10,778 nucleotides of DNA. Origin: Caulobacteraceae bacterium. GTDB taxonomy: Bacteria; Pseudomonadota; Alphaproteobacteria; Caulobacterales; Caulobacteraceae. This document shows positions 6,656 through 10,778 of the stretch, piece by piece. The notes below the pieces were generated by a model. The model was not told the DNA's origin and made no database searches. It worked only from the letters and a program-made list of their open reading frames with translations. The position numbers and the translations under genes were made by a program. The stretch lies in the NCBI GenBank assembly GCA_030151985.1, contig JASLDZ010000033.1:1-10778 (forward strand), read 5' to 3'. Each line of letters begins with the position of its first letter. The first letter of the stretch is position 1.

Positions 6656-7096
6656 TCAACGGGCGGGCGCGGCCGTCCGGCCATGCACCACGGCGCCGCG
6701 CCGGCGGTCGGCGGCCGCCAGGTCGCGGAAGGCCACGTAGCGGGCGTCGCGGGCGAGGCGGCGGTACTGCTCGACGGCGGCGGGCGCCCAGGCGGCGAAG
6801 ACGCCCACGACGTCGGCCGCGAGGAAGAGGGGGCTCACATGATGCAGCGACAGGGCGTGCAGCGCCTCGGCCCCGCCGGCCAGCGCGGCCGCCACGCCCG
6901 CCAGGTCGTCCCGGCGAACCCGGGGCAGAGCGGCGAAGCCCAGCAGCGTCAGGCCGTAGAGGATGGCGGCGCGCGCCATGGCGCCGGTCGCGCCGTCCGG
7001 CAGACCGATCCAGCCGAACAGGGCGGCCGCCGCGGCGGCGACTCCCGCAACGAGGACGATGCGAAGCGCGATGAGGCAGGCGCCGGGGGTGAGCAA
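6656..7096 (-). CDS. Small integral membrane protein, VanZ-like (tentative)
   Basis: A protein of 146 residues with about four hydrophobic segments (near 6-30, 41-57, 64-83 and 88-105) and a basic cytoplasmic-looking tail. The pattern LPDG...Y...GGAEALH...AADVVGVF recalls VanZ-family proteins (acidic residue, central E, late D-x2-G), but identity is too weak to be sure. I chose a TTG start at 7096 because AGAAGGAG (minus strand, 7110-7103) lies exactly 6 bases upstream and the hydrophobic region begins at once. An ATG at 7231 in the same frame would add 45 hydrophilic residues but has no such site, and a GATAAT box (7180-7175) lies inside that extension. The gene converges on the RTX gene and diverges from the sugar transferase. 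Function is unknown; small VanZ-like proteins are often found near envelope genes. Confidence 0.72.
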   Translation of the reverse strand: MLTPGACLIALRIVLVAGVAAAAAALFGWIGLPDGATGAMARAAILYGLTLLGFAALPRVRRDDLAGVAAALAGGAEALHALSLHHVSPLFLAADVVGVFAAWAPAAVEQYRRLARDARYVAFRDLAAADRRRGAVVHGRTAAPAR

Positions 7097-7102
7097 GGCG
7101 AG

Positions 7103-7110
7103 CTCCTTCT
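7103..7110 (-). promoter_or_regulatory. Shine-Dalgarno that decides a TTG start
   Basis: AGAAGGAG read on the minus strand, followed by six bases and TTG. It is among the strongest ribosome binding sites in the window and argues for the short form of the VanZ-like protein. Confidence 0.65.
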
Positions 7111-7271
7111 GAGGTCTCCCCAGGCATGCGCCGCGAGTTCCCAATTCGTCGTCAACGGAGGTGGTGAACGACTTATTATCGATGTGGCGCGGGCCTTGCA
7201 GGCCGGGGCGCAGGCGTTCGGTTTGGGTCACGGCGGCGTGATGAGCGGATTTCAGCGGTTTCTCGCGGCGG

Positions 7272-7303
7272 TTGTCACAATTTTCGCTGCACTGCGGTAT
7301 AAG
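7272..7303 (+). promoter_or_regulatory. Probable promoter of the sugar-1-phosphate transferase gene
   Basis: TTGTCA (7272-7277) and TATAAG (7298-7303) are good -35/-10 hexamers in a locally AT-rich stretch within very GC-rich DNA. The spacer is 20 bases, longer than the usual 16-18. It contains the imperfect dyad CGCTGCACTGCG (7285-7296), which could be a regulator site; unusually long spacers are known for MerR-type activation. Transcription would start near 7310, giving a leader of about 210 bases. Confidence 0.4.
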
Positions 7304-7317
7304 CCCTTCAACAAGGC

Positions 7318-7469
7318 GTCCGCGGCGGCTCCCACGCCTCTGGCGGCCGTCCCGCGGACAGGGCGGGGAAGAGCGTCAGTTCGTGTCTGGGGCGTGCGGG
7401 GCGGACGATCGCCCCAATCTCCCTTTACGGTTCGCGCACGGAGCGTCTTCGGGCCGGTTCGCCGGCTCC
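7318..7469 (+). other. Structured 5' leader of the sugar transferase
   Basis: Three inverted repeats lie between the probable promoter and the GTG start. GTCCGCGG (7318-7325) pairs with CCGCGGAC (7352-7359), with an inner CGGC/GCCG (7326-7329, 7346-7349). GGGGCG (7398-7403) pairs with CGCCCC (7410-7415) around six bases. GCCGG (7453-7457) pairs with CCGGC (7462-7466) around a TTCG loop, and GGAGC/GCTCC (7440-7444, 7465-7469) offers an alternative outer stem. I do not recognise a known riboswitch. Such folds could be regulatory or simply reflect high GC. Confidence 0.4.
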
Positions 7470-7518
7470 GTCGAGCGATCGTCGTGTGAACGGGAAGCGG
7501 TCGCCTGGGAGTAGCCCT

Positions 7519-8220
7519 GTGAGTTCTGTCACCGAGATCGACCGGCGGAACGCGAGCGCGGCCAAGGCGCTGCGCCTCGACGTGAACGCCCTTCCGGCTT
7601 CCAGCGCCCGCCGCGAGGCCGCGCTGGTCGCCCGCAGCTCCCTCAAGCGCGCGCTGGACATCGTGGTCGCCACACTGGCGCTGGTGTTCCTGGCGCCCCT
7701 GTTCCTGGTCGTCGCCTTCGCGATCGCGGTCGAGAGCGAGGGGCCGATCCTCTTCAAGCAGCGCCGCACCGGCCTGGACGGCCAGCCGTTCCGCGTCCTG
7801 AAGTTCCGCACCATGCGGGTGATGGAGGACGGCGGCGTGGTGCGCCAGGCGCGCCGGGACGATTCCCGCATCACGCGCGTCGGCTACTTCCTGCGCCGCT
7901 CCAGCATCGACGAGCTTCCCCAGCTCCTGAACGTGCTCAAGGGGGACATGTCGCTGGTGGGCCCCCGTCCGCACGCCCTGGCGCACGACGAGCACTTCGC
8001 CGCGCTCGCGCCCGGCTATGCGGATCGCTTCCGCACGCGGCCGGGCATCACCGGGCTGGCGCAGGTGCGGGGCCTTCGGGGCGAGATCCGCACCACCGAG
8101 CAGATCGTGGCGCGGACCGCGGCCGACAACGAGTACATCGCCCAGTGGTCGCTCGGCATGGACCTGTGGATCCTGCTGAAGACGGCGGTGGTCGCGCCGC
8201 TGCAGCGCAACGCCTACTGA
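7519..8220 (+). CDS. Polyprenyl-phosphate sugar-1-phosphate transferase (bacterial sugar transferase family)
   Basis: This 233-residue enzyme starts a lipid-linked glycan by moving a sugar-1-phosphate from a nucleotide sugar to undecaprenyl phosphate in the inner membrane. It is the short, monotopic (PglC-like) form. After a polar N-terminus, one hydrophobic helix (about 44-71) holds a central proline at 60, as in re-entrant membrane helices. Then come FKQRRTG (79-85), KFRTMR (95-100), SSIDELPQLLNVLKGDMSLVGPRP (from 128) with the catalytic D131-E132 pair, and RPGITGLAQVRG (174-185). All core motifs are intact. GTG at 7519 is favoured because GGGAG (7507-7511) lies 7 bases upstream; an in-frame GTG at 7486 has no such site. 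Caulobacter HfsE, PssY and PssZ are of this family. It is a natural initiator for the glycan built by the GT4/GT26 genes 4 kb away, which is inference. Confidence 0.94.
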   Translation: MSSVTEIDRRNASAAKALRLDVNALPASSARREAALVARSSLKRALDIVVATLALVFLAPLFLVVAFAIAVESEGPILFKQRRTGLDGQPFRVLKFRTMRVMEDGGVVRQARRDDSRITRVGYFLRRSSIDELPQLLNVLKGDMSLVGPRPHALAHDEHFAALAPGYADRFRTRPGITGLAQVRGLRGEIRTTEQIVARTAADNEYIAQWSLGMDLWILLKTAVVAPLQRNAY

Positions 8221-8224
8221 GCGT

Positions 8225-8250
8225 CGGCGCCGCCTTAAGGGGCCGCGCCG
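8225..8250. terminator. Hairpin across the convergent gene ends
   Basis: CGGCGC (8225-8230) pairs with GCGCCG (8245-8250), then a C-C mismatch, then GCC/GGC (8232-8234, 8241-8243) around a six-base loop. It covers the 14-base gap between the sugar transferase stop and the DUF983 stop, so it could stop transcription from both sides. No T-run is present. Confidence 0.3.
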
Positions 8251-8639
8251 AACCGGCTGGAGCGCGCGTCCGCGGCGCGCTTGGAGCGGCCGTCGACCGC
8301 CCAGTGGAAGCCGATCACCGCGCCCTTGATCCGGGGCAGGAGCAGCAGCGTCAGCAGCAGCAGCGCCGGCAGGGTCGTGCCCAGCACCAGCCACAGGGGC
8401 GCCTTCCAGATGAACGGGAAGGCCAGCAGCGGGCCGACCACGAGGTGCCCAACGATCAGGATGGTGAAGTAGGGCGGCGCGTCATCCGCGCGGTAGCGGC
8501 CGTTGTCGTGCCCGCACGTCGCGCACGTCGGCGCGACCTTCAGGTAGCCGGCGAACAGCGCGCCCTCCCCGCAGTTGGGGCAGCGGCGGCGCAGACCCCG
8601 TGCGACCCCTGTGGAGATGCGGCGCTCGGACTCGGACAT
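8235..8639 (-). CDS. DUF983 family zinc-ribbon membrane protein
   Basis: A 134-residue protein of the DUF983 family. An N-terminal zinc ribbon is formed by four cysteines, C20-x2-C23 (CPNCGEG) and C39-x2-C42 (CATCGHD), with the family phrases LFAGYLKVAPTC and YRADDAPPYF between and after them. Two hydrophobic segments follow (about 57-76 and 82-103) and a basic tail. Function in the family is unknown; some members sit near respiratory or envelope genes. The ATG at 8639 has AGGGAG seven bases upstream, and longer in-frame ORFs would run through the kdoO promoter region. A weak promoter candidate, TTGGGG-N17-TACATG (minus strand, 8688-8660), would give a leader of about 14 bases. It is divergent from the Kdo hydroxylase gene and convergent with the sugar transferase. 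Family assignment is firm, role is not. Confidence 0.92.
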   Translation of the reverse strand: MSESERRISTGVARGLRRRCPNCGEGALFAGYLKVAPTCATCGHDNGRYRADDAPPYFTILIVGHLVVGPLLAFPFIWKAPLWLVLGTTLPALLLLTLLLLPRIKGAVIGFHWAVDGRSKRAADARSSRFGAAP

Positions 8640-8715
8640 GACGGAACTCCCTGGCCCGCCATGTAGGCGACCGGAAGCCCGGCCCCAAGCGCGGCGGTCC
8701 GCGCGGCGGCCCCGA

Positions 8716-8744
8716 TTTCGCTTCCGGCCGCCGCGACCTAGATT
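8716..8744 (+). promoter_or_regulatory. Candidate promoter of the Kdo hydroxylase gene
   Basis: TTTCGC (8716-8721), 17 bases, then TAGATT (8739-8744). Each hexamer is a partial match, but the spacing is ideal. Transcription would begin near 8751, just before the AAGGAG Shine-Dalgarno (8755-8760), giving a very short leader. Confidence 0.3.
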
Positions 8745-8754
8745 AGGCGGCCCC

Positions 8755-8760
8755 AAGGAG
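8755..8760 (+). promoter_or_regulatory. Shine-Dalgarno that decides a TTG start
   Basis: AAGGAG touches the ATG at 8761 with no spacer, too close for initiation there, but lies exactly six bases before the in-frame TTG at 8767. This favours TTG as the start of the Kdo hydroxylase. Confidence 0.6.
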
Positions 8761-8766
8761 ATGCCC

Positions 8767-9639
8767 TTGCCCGAGATCCTGTCCCTGTCGCGCGAGGCCG
8801 CGTCCAGCCCGCAAGGGCGCGCGCGCGTGCTGGAGGTGCTGGAGGACGACGGCGTCGTCGTGCTGCGCGACCGGCCTTTCGCGCTCTCGCCCGCGGAGCA
8901 GGCGCTCGCCGACCCGGCGGTGCTGTCGCCCCGATCCAAGAACGTCAGCCTCGACCCCGCGACCGGGCGGCTTTCAGGCGCCGCCGTCGAGGGGGAACGG
9001 CTCGAGGCGCTGCAGGCGATGACCGCGCGCTACGCGGATTTCGCCGACGGGCTGCTCCAGGAGGTGGCGCCGACCTACGCGTTCGCGGCGGAGCGGCGGC
9101 GGACGAGCTTCCGCCCTGGCGCGATCGACACGCGCGCGCTCTCGCCCCGCAAGGACGACAAGCGCCTGCACGTGGACGCCTTCCCCTCAAGCCCCGTGCA
9201 GGGGCGGCGGATCCTGCGGGTGTTCACCAACGTCGATCCCGGCGGCCAGGAGCGGGTGTGGCGGATCGCGGAGGGCGGCTTCGCACCCTACGCCGCGCAC
9301 TTCCGCCCCCGCCTGCGCGGCAAGGGCGCCGCCGAGCTCGCGCTCCTGCAGCGGCTGGGCGTCACCCGGGGACGCCGCACCGCCTACGACCAGGCGATGC
9401 TGGAGCTGCACGACCTCGCCAAACTGGACGACGCCTGGCAGGCGGCTGCGGAGCGGCGGGAGTTCTCCCTTTCGGCCGGGGCGAGCTGGATCGTCTTCAC
9501 CGACGGCGCTCCGCACGCCGCGCTGCGGGGCCGCAACGCCTTCGAGCAGACCTACCTCCTGCCCGTGGCCGCCATGCGCGACCAGGCGCGCTCGCCGCTG
9601 CGGACCCTGGAGCGCCTGCTGGAACGGCCGCTGGCCTGA
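8767..9639 (+). CDS. kdoO: Kdo 3-hydroxylase (Fe(II)/2-oxoglutarate dioxygenase)
   Basis: A 290-residue member of the Kdo hydroxylase family, which converts 3-deoxy-D-manno-oct-2-ulosonic acid (Kdo) in the LPS inner core to its 3-hydroxy form, Ko, using O2, Fe(II) and 2-oxoglutarate. Family landmarks are the early VLEDDGVVVLRD (24-35), KDDKRLHVDAFPSSPVQGRR (129-148) with iron ligands H135 and D137, ILRVFTNVDP (149-158), the YDQAMLELHDLAKLDD stretch (207-222), and WIVFTDGAPHAALRG (241-255) with the likely third ligand H250, then FEQTYLLP (259-266). Length is normal. A TTG start is preferred: AAGGAG abuts the ATG at 8761 but sits 6 bases from TTG at 8767. The upstream in-frame extension overlaps the DUF983 gene and is unlikely. 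The gene stands alone and ends just before a strong hairpin. Its presence suggests Ko-containing LPS in this organism. Confidence 0.92.
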   Translation: MPEILSLSREAASSPQGRARVLEVLEDDGVVVLRDRPFALSPAEQALADPAVLSPRSKNVSLDPATGRLSGAAVEGERLEALQAMTARYADFADGLLQEVAPTYAFAAERRRTSFRPGAIDTRALSPRKDDKRLHVDAFPSSPVQGRRILRVFTNVDPGGQERVWRIAEGGFAPYAAHFRPRLRGKGAAELALLQRLGVTRGRRTAYDQAMLELHDLAKLDDAWQAAAERREFSLSAGASWIVFTDGAPHAALRGRNAFEQTYLLPVAAMRDQARSPLRTLERLLERPLA

Positions 9640-9651
9640 GCGCATGCGAAA

Positions 9652-9676
9652 AGCCCCGGCGCGGCGCGCCGGGGCT
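9652..9676. terminator. Strong bidirectional Rho-independent terminator
   Basis: A perfect 11-base stem, AGCCCCGGCGC / GCGCCGGGGCT, closes a three-base loop 12 bases after the Kdo hydroxylase stop. On the minus strand it is followed directly by TTTTCGC, so it best serves the leftward small secreted-protein gene. On the plus strand there is no T-run but the stem could still end kdoO transcription. Confidence 0.8.
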
Positions 9677-9700
9677 CTCGGGAGGGTCGCTGACGGCGTT

Positions 9701-9742
9701 CGGGGCCGGGGCTCTGGACCGAGGGTTCGGGGCCCGGCCCCG
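9701..9742 (-). terminator. Second hairpin after the small secreted-protein gene
   Basis: CGGGGCCGGG (9701-9710) and CCCGGCCCCG (9733-9742) form a 10-base perfect inverted repeat with a 22-base loop. It begins five bases after the stop of the leftward gene and precedes the strong terminator. It may protect the transcript end or add to termination; there is no T-run of its own. Confidence 0.4.
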
Positions 9743-9747
9743 GAACC

Positions 9748-10161
9748 TCAGCCCTTCTTCTTGGACGCGGCGCCCGCCTGGGTGCAGCGGTCCTGCCCCT
9801 TGTGCGTGCACTTGGGATAGCTGGCGGGGGCGGCCGAGGGCGTGTCGGCGGCCTGGGCGGCGGAGGTGTCCATCGCGCCCGCGCCGGCGGCCGGAGCCGC
9901 AGACGGCGCGGCGGCCGGGGCCGCGCCCATCGACATGTCCGCGCCGGGGGAAGCCGGCGCGGCGGCCGAGGCGTCAGGCCCGGAGGCGCCGACGGTGGAC
10001 GTGCCGTGCGTCGGGTCCTGGATCGGGTTGGTGGTCTGCCCGCTGGGAGTGGGCGTGTCGCTGCTTGGGGTGGTGGCCGGGCTGTTGGATGGGTTCGTCT
10101 GGGCCATCGCGACGCCCGCGATCAGCGACAGGGCGGCGGCGGCGGTCAAAAGGCGCTTCAT
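9748..10161 (-). CDS. Small secreted Ala/Pro/Ser-rich protein with a two-cysteine tail
   Basis: A 137-residue protein with a clear Sec signal peptide (MKRLLTAAAALSLIAGVAMA, cleavage after residue 20 before QT). The mature part is low-complexity, rich in Ala, Pro, Ser and Thr, and probably disordered. It ends in a short ordered-looking tail, YPKCTHKGQDRC, with C118 and C126 free to form a disulfide in the periplasm, then a Lys-rich end. Similar YPxC...D(R/S)CxQ tails occur, from memory, in small periplasmic proteins of Caulobacterales and Sphingomonadales. No function is known to me. The ATG at 10161 is supported by AGAGGAG 7 bases upstream. A GGAAC-N18-CGTT element 41 bases upstream hints at general-stress control. 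Two hairpins follow its stop. Confidence 0.85.
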   Translation of the reverse strand: MKRLLTAAAALSLIAGVAMAQTNPSNSPATTPSSDTPTPSGQTTNPIQDPTHGTSTVGASGPDASAAAPASPGADMSMGAAPAAAPSAAPAAGAGAMDTSAAQAADTPSAAPASYPKCTHKGQDRCTQAGAASKKKG

Positions 10162-10201
10162 TCTCGCTCTCCTCTTCGGCTCCGGGGCGCGGAGCGACGC
10201 G

Positions 10202-10228
10202 AACGGGACGGAGCGTGACGCCCGTTCC
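10202..10228 (-). promoter_or_regulatory. EcfG/SigT-like element upstream of the small secreted-protein gene
   Basis: On the minus strand GGAAC (10228-10224) is followed, after 18 bases, by CGTT (10205-10202). The alphaproteobacterial general-stress sigma factor recognises GGAAC-N16/17-CGTT, so the boxes match but the spacer is one base long. Transcription would start near 10195, about 35 bases before the ATG, a sensible distance. The site is also part of a seven-base dyad GAACGGG / CCCGTTC (10201-10207, 10221-10227), which weakens the promoter reading. Confidence 0.3.
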
Positions 10229-10237
10229 CAGCGCCCC

Positions 10238-10262
10238 GGAACGTGCCGACCGAGGAAAGGTT
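10238..10262 (+). promoter_or_regulatory. EcfG/SigT-like general-stress promoter
   Basis: GGAAC (10238-10242), 16 bases, then GGTT (10259-10262), which differs by one base from the GGAAC-N16/17-CGTT consensus of the alphaproteobacterial general-stress sigma factor. It points rightward, towards the membrane protein at the window edge, with a predicted start near 10270. Confidence 0.45.
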
Positions 10263-10392
10263 CAGCCAAGCTCCGCGCGGGGGTGCGGCGGGGCGCTCCC
10301 TTGCTCCCGCCGGAGAAGGCTGGACAGATGGCGCCGGGGACTGGGCGGCGCGCGATCCGGCGAGGATCGCGGCTCGCCGGGGGGAGGACGCG

Positions 10393-10778
10393 CTGCGCCA
10401 CACGATCACCTACGCCAACGCCTGGGTCGCCTCCGTCGACGGTGCGGCGCGACGGCTGCCGGGCTGGGCGGCGGCCGGGGTGGCGGTGCTGACGCTGGCG
10501 ACGGGCACGCTGGGCGGGGCGGCGCTCTACCGGCTGCTGCCGGCGCCGGGCCCGGGGTTCGGCGCGCAACTGCTCGACCGGGCGGCGCAGTACGTCCTGG
10601 TGCTGGGCCCGCTCTACGTCGTCGCCCTGGGGCTGGGACTGGGCGTGGAGCGGCGGGCGGCCCGCCTTCCGGCGGCGCCGGCGACCACCGCGGGTCCGGT
10701 CGGCGCGGCCCTGGGCGCGGGCTTCTTCCTGCTCGCGCTCGGCCTCCTGGCCGTGGCGCACGGCGTCCGCGCGGGGGG
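10393..10778 (+). CDS. Unrecognised membrane protein, N-terminal part (start uncertain, cut by window edge)
   Basis: From 10393 the reading LRHTITYANAWVASVDGAAR runs open to the window edge as a convincing membrane protein of at least 128 residues. Hydrophobic segments lie near residues 28-49, 68-85 and 105-122, joined by short basic loops (YRLLPAPGPG, ERRAARLP). The frame is open back to a TGA at 10216-10218 but has no ATG or TTG; its one GTG (10243) lies inside the putative stress promoter. Options are a CTG start at 10393 with GGGGGGAGG five bases upstream, or an ATG at 10328 (GGAGAAGG eight bases upstream) in another frame, joined by a missing base in the G6 run at 10379-10384. I do not recognise the family; the N-terminus of a CPBP-type membrane protease is one possibility. 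Confidence 0.65.
   Translation, partial: MRHTITYANAWVASVDGAARRLPGWAAAGVAVLTLATGTLGGAALYRLLPAPGPGFGAQLLDRAAQYVLVLGPLYVVALGLGLGVERRAARLPAAPATTAGPVGAALGAGFFLLALGLLAVAHGVRAG

Noticed and set aside
7252..8394. Long minus-strand ORF opposite the sugar transferase
   Set aside because: It runs antisense through all conserved sugar transferase motifs and has a low-complexity Arg/Ala/Gln-rich translation.
8575..8766. Extended N-terminus for the Kdo hydroxylase
   Set aside because: The extension is Arg/Pro-rich, overlaps the divergent DUF983 coding region and its ribosome binding site, and is not part of the family domain.
8640..8939. Extended N-terminus for the DUF983 protein
   Set aside because: It would run antisense through the start of the Kdo hydroxylase, and the MSESERR start already has a good Shine-Dalgarno.
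10201..10227. GAACGGG / CCCGTTC dyad as a transcription terminator
   Set aside because: It lies upstream of a start codon between divergent genes and has no T-run. An operator or promoter part is more likely.

Overview
The window looks like chromosomal DNA of a very GC-rich alphaproteobacterium, most likely in or near the Caulobacterales (Caulobacter, Phenylobacterium or Brevundimonas type). This is an inference. It rests on the GC-rich third codon positions, the gene families present, a small secreted protein ending in a YPxC...DRCxQ-type tail, and a GGAAC-N16-GGTT element that resembles the alphaproteobacterial general-stress (EcfG/SigT) promoter. No rRNA, tRNA, CRISPR array, insertion sequence or phage gene was seen.

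Layout. Positions 1-521 (minus) hold the N-terminal half of arginine N-succinyltransferase (astA), cut by the window edge. Positions 572-3545 (minus) form a tight three-gene surface-polysaccharide operon, transcribed as: uncharacterised 344-residue protein, GT4 glycosyltransferase, WecG/TagA/CpsF (GT26) glycosyltransferase. Both junctions are stop/start overlaps. A 517-base gap (3546-4062) with an AT-richer patch and three GC hairpins separates it from a divergent 834-residue RTX calcium-binding protein (4063-6567, plus), which carries two internal modules and a C-terminal module typical of type I secretion substrates. A small VanZ-like membrane protein follows on the minus strand (6656-7096). 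A polyprenyl-phosphate sugar-1-phosphate transferase (7519-8220, plus) follows behind a long, structured leader. Next come a DUF983 zinc-ribbon membrane protein (8235-8639, minus), a divergent Kdo hydroxylase (8767-9639, plus), a small secreted Ala/Pro/Ser-rich protein (9748-10161, minus), and the start of an unrecognised membrane protein running off the right edge.

How the genes fit together. Most of the window concerns the cell envelope. The sugar-1-phosphate transferase could load the first sugar onto undecaprenyl phosphate. The GT26 and GT4 enzymes could extend that lipid-linked glycan, with the 344-residue protein as an unassigned partner. The Kdo hydroxylase modifies the LPS inner core. 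The RTX protein is probably exported by a type I system encoded elsewhere and may sit on the surface that these glycans build. No flippase, polymerase, export gene or type I secretion gene is in view, so the link between the glycan genes and the RTX gene is positional only.

Two genes (6656-7096 and 8767-9639) are best started at TTG, because each has a strong Shine-Dalgarno sequence exactly 6 bases upstream of a TTG. The most noteworthy points are the uncharacterised operon head gene, the modular RTX protein, the hairpin-rich leaders of the RTX and sugar-transferase genes, and the back-to-back EcfG-like promoter elements near the right edge.
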